Shown here in pieces: positions 22,521 to 34,374 of a stretch of 64,000 nucleotides of DNA. Source of the stretch: Culex pipiens pallens. Taxonomy: Eukaryota > Arthropoda > Insecta > Diptera > Culicidae. A model generated the notes under the pieces. It was not told the DNA's origin and did not search any database. It saw nothing but the letters and a program-made list of their open reading frames with translations. The translations under genes were made by a program, and so were the position numbers. The DNA is taken from the NCBI RefSeq assembly GCF_016801865.2, contig NC_068937.1, forward strand, positions 132,244,212 to 132,308,211. Direction: 5' to 3'. The stretch's first letter is position 1, and the number at the start of each line of letters is the position of its first letter.

Positions 22521-25500
22521 AGGTAATTGAAAGACCTTTCCAACGAGTCCACAACTTTGAAGATCTGGCAACCCTGTCTCGAGTTATAACCACTTAAGTG
22601 ATATTTATGTACTTTTTTGTAGCCGGATCTCATTTAAATGTATGTAAACAATGTCCGGATCCATCATCCGACACATCGTTGGTTAGGTAATTGAAAGACC
22701 TTTCCAACGAATCTACAACATTGAAGATCTGGCAACCCTGTCTCGAGTTATAACCGCTTAAGTGATATTTATGTACTTTTTTTGTAGCCGGATCTCATTT
22801 AAATGTATGTAAACAATGTCCGGATCCACCATCCGACCCATCGTTGGTTATGTAATTGAAAGACCTTTCCAACGAATCTACAACATTGAAGATCTGGCAA
22901 CCCTGTCTCGAGTTATAACCACTTAAGTGATATTTATGTACTTTTTTTGTAGCCGGATCTCATTTAAATATATGTAAACAATGTCCGGATCCACCATCCG
23001 ACCCATCGTTGGTTAGGTAATTGAAAGACCTTTTCAACGAATCTACAACATTGAAGATCTGGCAACCCTGTCTCGAGTTATAACCGCTTATGTGATATTT
23101 ATGTACTTTTTTGAAGCCGGATCTCACTTAAATGTATGTAAACGATGTCCGGATCCATCATCCGACCCATCGTTGGTTAGGTAATTGAAAGACCTTTCCA
23201 ACGAATCTACAACATTGAAGATCTGGCAACCCTGTCTCGAGTTATAACCACTTAAGTGATATTTATGTACTTTTTTTGTAGCCGGATCTCATTTAAATAT
23301 ATGTAAACAATGTCCGGATCCACCATCCGACCCATCGTTGGTTAGGTAATTGAAAGACCTTTTCAACGAATCTACAACATTGAAGATCTGGCAACCCTGT
23401 CTCGAGTTATAACCGCTTATGTGATATTTATGTACTTTTTTGAAGCCGGATCTCACTTAAATGTATGTAAACGATGTCCGGATCCATCATCCGACCCATC
23501 GTTGGTTAGGTAGGGGAAATATGCCCATTCTAATCACTCTAAGCCGTTCGACCAATTCTCATCACTTTTCCGTTTTCCGCTATTAAATCAACATTTTCAG
23601 ATGTTTCAACAATGGAGAGTTGCTTGCTCACTTTTATTTGAGCTATTCATTACTTCAGAACAGTCAAAAACACTTTATGAAAGCTGTAATTCATGATCAA
23701 AGTGCTGATAGGCCGATAATAGAAATAGGCTGAGAAAGGGTATAGTTCCCCTAATTGAAAGACCTTTCCAACGAATCTACAACATTGAAGATCTGGCAAC
23801 CCTGTCTCGAGTTATAACCACTTAAGTGATATTTATGTACTTTTTTTGTAGCCGGATCTCACTTAAATGTATGTAAACAATGTCCGGATCCATCATCCGA
23901 CCCATCGTTGGTTAGGTAATCGAAAGACCTTTCCAACGAGTCCAAAACATTAAAGATCTGGCAACCCTGCCTCGAGTTCTGACCACTTAAGTGATATTTA
24001 TGTACTTTTTTGTAGCCGGATCTCACTTAAATGTATGTAAACAATGTCCGGATCCATCATCCGACCCATCGCTGGTTAGGTAATTGAAAGACCTTTCCAA
24101 CGAATCTACAACATTGAAGATCTGGCAACCCTGTCTCGAGTTATAACCACTTAAGTGATATTTATGTACTTTTTTTGTAGCCGGATCTCATTTAAATATA
24201 TGTAAACAATGTCCGGATCCACCATCCGACCCATCGCTGGTTAGGTAATTGAAAGACCTTTTCAACGAATCTACAACATTGAAGATCTGGCAACCCTGTC
24301 TCGAGTTATAACCGCTTAAGAGATATTTATGTACTTTTTTTGTAGCCGGATCTCATTTAAATGTATGTAAACAATGTCCGGATCCACCATCCGACCCATC
24401 GTTGGTTAGGTAATTGAAAGACCTTTCCAACGAATCTACAACATTGAAGATCTGGCAACCCTGTCTCGAGTTATAACCACTTAAGTGATATTTATGTACT
24501 TTTTTTGTAGCCGGATCTCATTTAAATATATGTAAACAATGTCCGGATCCACCATCCGACCCATCGTTGGTTAGGTAATTGAAAGACCTTTTCAACGAAT
24601 CTACAACATTGAAGATCTGGCAACCCTGTCTCGAGTTATAACCGCTTATGTGATATTTATGTACTTTTTTGAAGCCGGATCTCACTTAAATGTATGTAAA
24701 CGATGTCCGGATCCATCATCCGACCCATCGTTGGTTAGGTAATTGAAAGACCTTTCCAACGAATCTACAACATTGAAGATCTGGCAACCCTGTCTCGAGT
24801 TATAACCACTTAAGTGATATTTATGTACTTTTTTTGTAGCCGGATCTCATTTAAATATATGTAAACAATGTCCGGATCCACCATCCGACCCATCGTTGGT
24901 TAGGTAATTGAAAGACCTTTTCAACGAATCTACAACATTGAAGATCTGGCAACCCTGTCTCGAGTTATAACCGCTTATGTGATATTTATGTACTTTTTTG
25001 AAGCCGGATCTCACTTAAATGTATGTAAACGATGTCCGGATCCATCATCCGACCCATCGTTGGTTAGGTAATTGAAAGACCTTTCCAACGAATCTACAAC
25101 ATTGAAGATCTGGCAACCCTGTCTCGAGTTATAACCACTTAAGTGATATTTATGTACTTTTTTTGTAGCCGGATCTCACTTAAATGTATGTAAACAATGT
25201 CCGGATCCATCATCCGACCCATCGTTGGTTAGTTAATCGAAAGACCTTTCCAACGAGTCCAAAACATTGAAGATCTCGCAACCCTGTCTCGAGATATCCC
25301 GTCTTAAATGATATTTATGTACTTTTTTGTAGCCGGATCTCATTTAAATGTATGTTAACAATGTCCGGATCCATCATCCGACCCATCGTTGATTAGGTAA
25401 TCGAAAGACCTTTCCAACGACTCCACAACATTGAAGATCTGGCAACCCTGTCTCGAGTTATAACCGCTTATGTGATATTTATGTACTTTTTTGAAGCCGG

Positions 25501-26292
25501 ATCTCACTTAAATGTATGTAAACGATGTCCGAATCCATCATCCGACCCATCGTTGGTTAGGTAATTGAAAGACCTTTCCAACGAATCTACAACATTGAAG
25601 ATCTGGCAACCCTGTCTCGAGTTATAACCACTTAAGTGATATTTATGTACTTTTTTTGTAGCCGGATCTCACTTAAATGTATGTAAACAATGTCCGGATC
25701 CATCATCCGACCCATCGTTGGTTAGTTAATCGAAAGACCTTTCCAACGAGTCCAAAACATTGAAGATCTCGCAACCCTGTCTCGAGATATCCCGTCTTAA
25801 ATGATATTTATGTACTTTTTTGTAGCCGGATCTCACTTAAATGTATGTAAACGATGTCCGGATCCATCATCCGACCCATCGTTGGTTAGGTAATTGAAAG
25901 ACCTTTCCAACGAATCTACAACATTGAAGATCTGGCAACCCTGTCTCGAGTTATAACCACTTAAGTGATATTTATGTACTTTTTTTGTAGCCGGATCTCA
26001 CTTAAATGTATGTAAACAATGTCCGGATCCATCATCCGACCCATCGTTGGTTAGTTAATCGAAAGACCTTTCCAACGAGTCCAAAACATTGAAGATCTCG
26101 CAACCCTGTCTCGAGATATCCCGTCTTAAATGATATTTATGTACTTTTTTGTAGCCGGATCTCATTTAAATGTATGTAAACAATGTCCGGATCCATCATC
26201 CAACCCATCGTTGGTTAGGTAATTGAAAGACCTTTCCAACGAGTCCAAAACATTAAAGATCTGGCAACCCTGTCTCGAGTTCTGACCACTTA
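22521..26292 (+). repeat. 164/165-bp satellite array in copy 1 (22 units)
   Basis: Twenty-two unit starts (AGGTAATTGAAAGACC or close variants) lie at 164-165 bp spacing from 22521 to 26217. The last unit is partial and one unit is split by a MITE. Conserved phrases are GATCTGGCAACCCTGTCTCG, CCACTTAAGTGATATTTATG, AGCCGGATCTCA and TGTCCGGATCCA. Two variants alternate over much of the array: one with CCACTTAAGTG and TTTGTAGCC, one with CCGCTTATGTG and TTTGAAGCC. This makes a dimeric higher-order unit of about 329 bp. A third variant with CTCGAGATATCCCGTCTTAA occurs at the units starting 25231, 25724 and 26053. No open frame is kept across units. Confidence 0.97.
23511..23753. mobile_element. 239-bp MITE inserted in a satellite unit, TA duplication
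   Basis: The unit starting at 23508 is split after GGTTAGGTA. The insert (23513-23751) starts GGGGAAATATGCCCATTCT and ends AGAAAGGGTATAGTTCCCC, inverted repeats that match at about 16 of 19 positions. TA lies at both junctions (23511-23512, 23752-23753), and neighbouring units have a single TA there. The empty site is therefore present dozens of times in the same array. It has no coding capacity. TA duplication suggests Tc1/mariner-type mobilisation. Confidence 0.93.
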
Positions 26293-26432
26293 TAATGCCA
26301 CTTATGAGCCCTTGAGTGATATGTGTGTTTTTTGGATCAAATTTGTGTCCAAACCCATCATATTTCATATCACCCATTGTTGGAAAAGAGTGAGGAAGGC
26401 ACCAACCACATAGGTGGATTAAGTTAGTTTTT

Positions 26433-27239
26433 GTTTATGTAAAAACATATTTTTTGCTCCCTTATTTCTTGACTCATTTTTAAACATTTTTTAATATTTT
26501 GGAATATTTGCAGAGACCTATTTTCAGTATGAATAATTTGCTTTTTAAAACTTTTTTTTTTAAATTGATCACTGAAAAGTTGTTCTGGAAAAATACATTA
26601 GTTTTTGATAACCAATTTATTTTGAAAAAAATAGAAAATAAAGAAAACTTCAATTTTTGGTAAACGAAGTTAAAACTGAAAGAAATTTAAATTTAGTGTG
26701 TACATTTTAGACAACAATCCAGGATTTTTTTCGTAAATTTCTCTATTTAATTGATAATTTTGTTTTCTTGCACGATTTTAAGTTTAAAATATCGATTTAG
26801 AATTTATAAGAATTAAATTCAATCACGAAGCAAATTTAGAGATTTTTTGGGAGAATTTTTCATGCATTTTTTTCTCTTTTTGTCAGTTTGTTTAAAAATT
26901 CTAAAAATATGCACGGAACTTAAATAAATGGAAATTTGAAACAGAATTCTGCATCATATTAAAACTCGATTTGCATGAAAATAGCGGAACTGTTCAAACA
27001 AGCGAGTAGAATTGACAATGATAAAGTTTTCTAATTCATACTGGAATGACAGATATTATAAGTAATGAAAACAAAAAAAAGAAAATTGAACTGATTTTGA
27101 AGGTTAACTTTTTTTAAATGCAATTTTGCATTTTTTTCCATTCATTGAATTGAATTTAGAAGAAAAACTAATACCTCAAAAAAACCAAACTCACCCACTC
27201 TCCCCTAAACCCCACCGAAGAAAGCATTAAACCCTCAAG
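26433..27239. other. AT-rich non-coding sequence
   Basis: AT-rich with homopolymers and no recognised gene, RNA or repeat end. Confidence 0.45.
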
Positions 27240-29100
27240 ACCCTAAATCATACCCCAGCGGTCGACGATTGAGTCGTAAATTATGATGATGGTCGCATCT
27301 TTTTCGATTAACGGCCAGATCGCCGGCCACAAGAGGAGTGTTGTTGCTCCAGTTTTTTTTTTTTCAACCAGCCCTTTGCCCGAAGAGACAATGCAACTTT
27401 GCCGGGCCAGGTCACCATGGGAACCACCACATTTTTCGGGGTGTCACTTTCGAATGGGGCGTGCTTGGTGAGGGGGCGCCCTTCCGTGGGGTAGAGAAAA
27501 TTAATTCATGTTTTGCGTTAATTGATTTTTGTTTTCGGAAACTTTCGGTGCTCCCGTTAGGCACGCTGGGAAAACCGGTTGAAAGTGCAAATTTGATTTT
27601 GGGTTTTCACTGTTAAGGGCCACTGTTTTTTGGGGGGACGTCACCACAAAGGTGAAAGCCAGTGAACCTGCAAATTAAGTAAAAGTTGACGGATGAATTA
27701 CACCTTTGTAGAATTTGAAAAACAAGCATTTCTTGTTGTGAGGAAAGTGGTCCATCTGGAAATCATACCAATTTAGCAGCCATCTCAAATTATCATGCAA
27801 AACTGGTCCTTAAAAGCCCATCTGCCGACGAGCGACGTGGCGTGCCTTACTTATCTGTGAGCTTAATCTACCTGAAAAGCATCATAAATTGCCAGACGGT
27901 AGCGGGAAAAGCTCACGTGCTGGGGCCTGGTGTGTACATGTAATTGGAACAATCTTAATTGAAAATTAATATTCAACACACCATTCTTCCCCCGTTCCTT
28001 CCGGGTTGGGGGGGCGAGGACACCATTAAGGGGCAATCCAAACGGTAGCAGAATTGCAAGCGCGAGATGTCCCATTCTTTGCGCAAAATTGGCCCCTCTG
28101 CACGCTTGAGCACACTGAGAAAAATTCGCTCTTCAAATTCTTACAGGATATATTTTATTTTGCTTATGTTTGAATTTTCTTATAATTAAGTAAAATTTTT
28201 GAATTTAAAGTTTTATTTTTTCTAGCAAAAAAACTGACCGATTTTTTACCCTTAGTGTAACATCAGCCCACACTGGTTCAAACTGTCCAGATGCAAAGCG
28301 CTGCTGCAAAAGGGTTAAACCATCTCGACCCACACCTGTGGTCTGTGGAGGACGATGAGGAGGACGTGTGGGTCTCTTCTCTATTTATGCTTATCAAAGG
28401 TTATTCATCTGATGATGGCCACGCGGCCCATCGACGTGTGTTCGCGCGCGCAGGAGGATTGCGCGAGCACGCGCATCTGCGCGAGCTGGTTTGCGCTTCA
28501 TAGTTATTCTGCAAGCCAAATAATGGTAGAAAATTACGAAAAAAAATTAACTCTTTTTTGAAAATACATACTTTTCCTAAATAAGTTATTATAAAATTAA
28601 TTTAAGTGCTGAAAAGTTCAACAACTTTTCAGTGCTCGTATCAAAAAATAATAAACAAACATTCTCTTTCGCGTCTAAAAATGAGCTCTAATTAATTTCC
28701 CTCACCATCTGCAAAACACACCAACTTGCTCAAAAGTTACCAGCGCAAACGACTTGAAACTCATGCTTTTCGCGCAACAAAACATGGTCATTTTTCCCCC
28801 GTCCTCATCCCCATTCTGAAACGGGCGTAGTCCAGAAGCTCGCGAGATGTCGTCAATTCCGGGGCAGCGGCGCGCAACTTTACGCTGATTAATTAAAATC
28901 GATAGCGCTATTTGCCAACGTCCAACGACGACGACGTTCTGGAAGCACTGAAGCAGAGGGACAGAGAGAGCAACAGTTTTGATCTTGCCACTTTGACATT
29001 TCCATTGGCTCGTGCTGTCATCGTCAGTTAGTGGCGTTTGGGGAACTCGAAGGACTGCTGGCGCAGGTTTACGCTTTGAGTTCATGAGGGTTAGAATATT
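27240..29100. other. Moderate-GC, apparently single-copy DNA
   Basis: GC-richer patches at 27240-27620, 27780-28110, 28260-28500 and 28680-29090 alternate with AT-rich spacers. Open frames up to 127 codons occur without recognisable domains. A repeat G-like hairpin (GTGCTGAAAAGTTCAAC with AACTTTTCAG) lies near 28606. A patch near 28887 carries GCTGATTAATTAAAATCGAT, of the kind common in insect enhancers; this is suggestive only. Confidence 0.35.
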
Positions 29101-29884
29101 TGTATTTTTTTTCTGCGTCAGTTGGGGTGGTTTTGATTTAATTGTTTTTTTTTTTTTTTGCCATGGTTGAAATGGCCAAATTAAGTGAATTCAATCAGAA
29201 CCTAATAAACAATGCTTAGATTTTATGATAAATTGTAGCATGATTTATTCAAAATTTTACCACTTTTCAAATGATTTCAAACATGTTAAAAAATATCGAA
29301 TAATAAAAAAAATTAAAAATGATAGAAACATACATTTATAATCATTGCTCTTTGAATCTCGCTTCAAATGCCTTAATTTTTGTTTTAATTTATTTTAAGG
29401 AATATTTTGATAACCGAGTTTTAGACAGACTTCAACTATTGAAACATAATTGCATCAGTCATTACTTGAAAAAATCATATAATATCCGAAAGGCTTTTCT
29501 AGCCAAATATGTTACCTATTTTTTTAGAAAAACATAAATTTTAAGTAGTTGCAGTAAAACTAAAACAAATCTAATGATTTTTTGTTGTTAATTTGAAGCT
29601 AACAATTTTTCAAGTGTTTTACGCTTCTACAAATGGATAGTTTTGTTTCCTGGTGTCATTTTTATAATCAAATAACTTTACTTATTTATTCAATATTTCT
29701 AACACAGCTAAAAAAGTAGTAATCCTGCTGCCTGTAAAAGGCCTCGGTGTAAAATAAATATTGCATTATTTTATGCAATTTTATGTGATTTTACATCCTG
29801 AAATATGTAACCCATCAGTATGGCAAGCCTACTTGACCGAAATGTCAAGGTCATATATGCGTTTATCCTCACAGCTTTTCATCG
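29101..29884. other. AT-rich non-coding sequence
   Basis: No gene or repeat terminus recognised. Ends at a tRNA-like segment. Confidence 0.45.
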
Positions 29885-29955
29885 GTCTGATGGCCGAGTG
29901 GGCTAAGGCGCCAGTCCTTACTGTTGGTGCTGGGTTTAAATCCCGTCGGTTGCAA
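29885..29955 (+). pseudogene. tRNA-like segment (Leu/Ser-type box A), probably a pseudogene
   Basis: Box A-like TGGCCGAGTGGGCTAAGGCG and T-arm-like GGGTTTAAATCCC are correctly spaced, and a run of eight T residues follows shortly after, as in Pol III terminators. The acceptor ends do not pair, the long variable arm expected of Leu or Ser tRNAs is missing, and the anticodon stem relies on wobble pairs. A functional tRNA is unlikely. No flanking duplication was identified, so SINE origin is not shown. Confidence 0.5.
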
Positions 29956-30109
29956 CTTTTTTTTGTGTTTGCAAAAATCGTGTAGTTCATGAAATTTTTT
30001 TACTGTACTCAAATCGGTTAAAATCCTGGTAATTTTGTTTTTTTGTATCCTTGTTGAAAAACAAATTTTGTTATCGTTTATTTGCTTATGTTTTCAACAA
30101 TTAAACAAT
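29956..30109. other. AT-rich spacer
   Basis: Short AT-rich sequence between the tRNA-like segment and foldback C copy 1. Confidence 0.4.
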
Positions 30110-31692
30110 GAGTAATTCTCCGCCAACTCACACAGCAGTTGCCCCGACCCCTCTTCGATTTGCGTGAAACTTTGTCCTAAGGGGTAACTTTTGTCCCTGA
30201 TCACGAATCCGAGGTCCGTTTTTTGATATCTCGTGACGGAGGGGCGGTACGAAACGAAGTTGACTTTATAGCTGTCGGCCACCATTGCTAGTACCAACCA
30301 CTAGTGTCTTCCTTTTATCTACAAGGACTTCGCCGCCCTGGGCTCCTAAGTGTATGAAAGTATGGCACGGAGCGACGGCGCCGAATACCCATATTTACAC
30401 AAAGAATTTTAGAGCGCCCGCCGCGGGATTCGAACCGACGACCTCTGGATTGTGAGTCCAGTGCGCGGTCCGATTGATCCACACGGGCGGGAGGGGCGGT
30501 ACGACCCCTTCCATTTTTGAACATGCAAAAAAAGGTGTTTTTCAATAATTTACAGCCAGAAACGGTGATGAGATAGAAATTTGGTGTCGAAGAGACTATT
30601 ATGTAAAATTAGACGCCCGATTTGATGGCGTACTTAGAATTCCGAAAAAACGTATTTTTCATAAAAAAACACTAAAAAAGTTTTTAAAACTTTGCCACTT
30701 TCCGTTACTTGACTGTAAAAATTTTTGGAACATGTCATTTTATGGGAAATTTAATGTACTTTTCGAATCTACATTGACCCGAAAAGGTCATTTTTTCATT
30801 TAGAACAAAATTTTTCATTTTAAAATTTCGTGTTTTTTCTAACTTTGCAGGGTTATTTTTTAGAGTGTAACAATGTTGTAAAAAGTTGTAGAGCAGACAA
30901 TTACAAAATAATTGATATATAGACATAAGGGGTTTGCTTGTAAACATCACGAGTTATCGCGATTTTACGAAAAAAAGTTTTGAAAAAGTTGGTCGTCATC
31001 GATCATGGCCGTTCATGGTCACCCGCGACAGACACGGACGACGAAACTAAGAGAAACGCAAAAAGTAACTTTTTCAAAACTTTTTTTCGTAAAATCGCGA
31101 TAACTCGTGATGTTTATAAGGAAACCCCTTATGTCTATATATCAATTTTTTTGTGATTGTCTGCTCTACAACTTTGTACATCATTGTTACACTCTAAAAA
31201 ATAACCCTGCAAAGTTAGAAAAAACACAAAATTTTAAAATGAAAAATTTTGTTCTAAATTAAAAAATTATTAATGATTCGAAAAGTACATTAAATTTCCC
31301 ATAAAATGACATGTTCCAAAAATTTTTACAGTCGAGTAACGGAAAGTGGCAAAGTTTTAAAAACTTTTTTAGTGTTTTTTTATGAAAAATACGTTTTTTT
31401 CGGAATTCTAAGTACGCCATCAAATCTGGCGTCTAATTTTACATAATAGTCTCTTCGACACCAAATTTCTATCTCATCACCGTTTCTGGCTGTAAATTAT
31501 TGAAAAACACCTTTTTTTGCATGTTCAAAAATGGAAGGGGTCGTACCGCCCCTCCGTCACGAGATATCAAAAAACGGACCTAGGATTCGTGATCAGGGAC
31601 AAAAGTTACCCCTTAAGACAAAGTTTCACGCAAATTGAAGAGGGGTCGGGGCAACTTTTCCCGATTTCGTGTGAGTTGGTAGAGAATTATCC
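30110..31692. repeat. Foldback family C, copy 1, with nested SINE
   Basis: Ends read GAGTAATTCTCCGCCAACTC and, in reverse complement, GGATAATTCTCTACCAACTC. The arms run inward through TGATCACGAATCC, GGCGGTACGACCCC, AAAATTAGACGCC and TTGCAGGGTTATTTTTTAGA to a 76-nt loop (30991-31066). Identity between arms is high but not complete. The left arm is lengthened by a SINE at 30253-30489. Without it and its duplication the element is about 1.33 kb, close to the 1.25 kb of copy 2. Open frames within the arms are not conserved genes. Confidence 0.9.
30238..30504 (-). mobile_element. tRNA-derived SINE in foldback C, 15-bp duplication
   Basis: GGAGGGGCGGTACGA occurs at 30238-30252 and again at 30490-30504, while the opposite arm of the foldback has it once. 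The 237-bp insert reads on the minus strand from a tRNA-like head (30418-30489): box A-like TGGATCAATCGG, an anticodon stem-loop CTGGACTCACAATCCAG and box B GGTTCGAATCCC. A short body containing GGCGGCGAAGTCCTTGTAGA follows. The head resembles arthropod tRNA-Arg in overall sequence, although the loop reads CAC. There is no poly(A) tail; the 3' end is AACTTCGTT. Confidence 0.9.
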
Positions 31693-32022
31693 CAATATTA
31701 ACTTCAGTTTGAGTGAGAGCAAATCAAAAATATAAATTTGTGATAGAGGTGGCAGTGACTGCTTGGATGGATTTTTATATCAATTTTAAAAAATTAACTT
31801 CGTGACCTTTCTTGACAGAAAAGGTCCTACTTGACAGTTCGTTCCAAAGGTGTCTTGTCAATTTATTTTTTTGCATTAAAATAAAAAAAGTCAGAAATGG
31901 TTTTTGATCACTTTTTTAACCGTTGTACATAAAAAATTAAATAAAGCTCTAGGAACCTATCGGAAATTTATATCAAATTTATGAAAGCTTGATAAGATCT
32001 ATGTTTAGACATAAATATTTAT
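31693..32022. other. AT-rich spacer between foldback elements
   Basis: No gene or repeat boundary recognised apart from the flanking elements. Confidence 0.45.
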
Positions 32023-33267
32023 CAGCAATTCCATTTGAAAAGAGCCTAAACCAAAAAAAAAGTTCTCCGATCGGGCTCAAAATTTTTCTGGGGGTTCCTT
32101 GGCCAAAATAATTAGACCCGTATTTTTTTGTTTGGCCATTAGGGTGGCCTACATCGTGCTAGGGTGGTTCAAAAAATGGCAATTTTCGTCATTTTTCGCA
32201 AAAACCACTTTTTTCTAAAAATCATATCTCCGCGCCATTTCATCCGATTTTAGCTGTCTTAGACGCAAAAGAAAGGTGATGAGTTTGGCTATTTGGGAAA
32301 AATAGTAAAAAGTTCCAAAAATCTAGCTTAACTATTGAAAAAGTCGTATGAAAACTTAAAATGGCGTTTTGACCGTGTCTGGACCAAAGAGCCTATGTCT
32401 GAAAATATTTTTATCGGATTCCTCGGAAAATTTCACATAACATATCAAAAAATTGGCGATGTCGAACCGTACGTTTTGGAGATACGATTTTTTGAAAATA
32501 AAAACTGCGTTTTTCGACGCGCCACGCGCAAAAACGGGAAAATGACGAAATCGGCAAAAAATCAACTTTTTTCACTAAAACTGCGATAACTTTAAAATTT
32601 CAGCGATGACCTATACATGTCTGGGTACCAAAATTTTCGTAATTGAGTGACGCAACTTTTGGTACCATAACATCTATAGGTCATCGCTGAAATTTTAAAG
32701 TTATCGCAGTTTTAGTGAAAAAAGTTGATTTTTTGCCGATTTCGTCATTTTCCCGTTTTTGCGCGTGGCGCGTCGAAAAACGCAGTTTTTATTTTCAAAA
32801 AATCGTATCTCCAAAACGTACGGTTCGACATCGCCAATTTTTTGATATGTTATGTGAAATTTTCCGAGGAATCCGATAAAAATATTTTCAGACATAGGCT
32901 CTTTGGTCCAGACACGGTCAAAACGCCATTTTAAGTTTTCATACGACTTTTTCAATAGTTAAGCTAGATTTTTGGAACTTTTTACTATTTTTCCCAAATA
33001 GCCAAACTCATCACCTTTCTTTTGCGTCTAAGACAGCTAAAATCGGATGAAATGGCGCGGAGATATGATTTTTAGAAAAAAGTGGTTTTTGCGAAAAATG
33101 ACGAAAATTGCCATTTTTTGAACCACCCTAGCACGATGTAGGCCACCCTAATGGCCAAACAAAAAAATACGGGTCTAATTATTTTGGCCAAGGAACCCCC
33201 AGAAAAATTTTGAGCCCGATCGGAGAACTTTTTTTTTGGTTTAGGCTCTTTTCAAATGGAATTGCTG
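32023..33267. repeat. 1,245-bp near-perfect palindrome
   Basis: The arms run from CAGCAATTCCATTTGAAAAG at the left end to its reverse complement at the right end, meeting at 32645. Every landmark I checked sits at exactly mirrored coordinates (sum 65290), including GGTACC at 32624 and 32661. The 84-codon open frame at 32335-32589 (plus) is matched by an identical translation at 32701-32955 (minus). About 23 nt separate the inner GGTACCAAAA arms. A 3-bp TAT flanks both ends and may be a target duplication. The frames are symmetric and unlike any protein I know, so I do not call genes. Confidence 0.93.
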
Positions 33268-34374
33268 TATGTTAATTTTTGAACGTTTTTAGCCAGTACA
33301 AATTTTTCGACCATTTTAATTTGTTTTCAATTAAATCTTCCAAAATATTTTCAAAAAATAAACCTTCAATTATATCTTTCATTTAAATACTTCTAGAATT
33401 TATGCGTTTGTATAAGCACTTTTGAAAATACTTTTGTTTTCAATTTCAAAAACGAAATTGTTTTAGTGAAAATGCATGGGCTTATAGATATAAGCTTTAT
33501 CACATTGCTCATAACTGAAAATAGAATATTCTTTTCAGTGTGGTAGAAACCTGTATAGTAAATAAGCTTACGTAAATATTAAAACGAGTCAAATTAAAAA
33601 GCGGTCGAAGACAAACATATGGGAAATTGGCCGAGCTTTTCGGTACAAATATTTACGAGACTGAAAAATCAAGTCTGTCACATAGAATTTGTCAAAAACC
33701 ACCAAAAAAGCTATTTTTTCAACATTTTTAGTTTTAAACCCGCTGTATCTTTGCAAGGATTGGACTTATGACAATTGTCAATATGGAGACTTTTATGTTA
33801 AATTGTCTGAAAAATTGATTCCCTCTATCGTTTTTTGAAAATTTTGACGTTTTCGACCACTTAAAAAACAGCTTTCATTTACTAATATTTTCTTTGATTT
33901 TTGTTTTTTTTTTTCAGGAGAGACATACACCATCCTGTCCTTTTCATGAGTCTTTTTGTAAATTTTTCGGCAATTTCCTCAAATATTTTGAACGAAAAAA
34001 AATCGTGACATCACCTTATAATTTAACTATTAAACTTAAAAATTGAAAAATCGCATAGAAGTAGCGTGTTTTTTTCTTTCAGTGTATTTTTTCTGAAAGC
34101 CCTACAATTTCCTAAAAGTTTGTCTTTGACCACTTTTTGATAAGATTTTTAATTTAATTATTTTTAATCACATTTTTGGTAAACTCCCATAAAACCGATG
34201 TTGGATTGAATGGCATTCATCATAAAAGCCAACATCGGTTCAATGGCAGTTTTCAGAACCATCAAACATCCAGTAAATTAAAAAAATGTTACTAGGGTAG
34301 TTAATAATAATCACGAAATTCACGAATTTTCTTATAACGATAAGTTCAAAAGTTCGAGAAATGAATTCAACAAA
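33268..34374. repeat. Foldback family D, copy 2, and flanks
   Basis: From about 33470 the sequence follows family D copy 1: TGGGCTTATAGATATAAGC, ATGGGAAATTGGCCGAGC, ATATTTACGAGACTGAAAAA and GTTTGTCTTTGACCACTTTT near 34118. A separate short inverted pair, AACCGATGTTGG (34194) against CCAACATCGGTT (34229), lies in the right flank. The left arm seen in copy 1 is missing here. Confidence 0.6.

Larger units (their letters stand above)
22093..26432 (+). mobile_element. Satellite-bearing Helentron/DINE-like element, copy 1
   Basis: The left end TTTTGCCTTCCTCACT and right end TAGGTGGATTAAGTTAG plus a T run are shared with the copies at 44587 and 48790. Subterminal inverted repeats TGCCTTCCTCACT (22096-22108) and its complement (26389-26401) are followed by a hairpin CCACATAGGTGG (26406-26417) near the 3' end. 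Inside are a TATGTGTGTG microsatellite, about 220 bp of unique sequence and a large 164/165-bp array. There is no coding capacity. Layout and apparent insertion in T-rich DNA match Helentron-derived DINE-1-like elements. Class assignment is inferred; shared boundaries are directly visible. Confidence 0.8.

Noticed and set aside
22521..26292. CRISPR-like array
   Set aside because: The units are contiguous 164/165-bp tandem repeats without variable spacers, in eukaryotic DNA.
30418..30489. Functional tRNA gene on the minus strand
   Set aside because: The 15-bp duplication around the larger insert shows that it is a SINE head.
32335..32955. Identical 84-codon frames on opposite strands as a duplicated gene pair
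   Set aside because: The identity is explained by the palindrome; the frames extend over AT-rich arm sequence and are not recognisable proteins.
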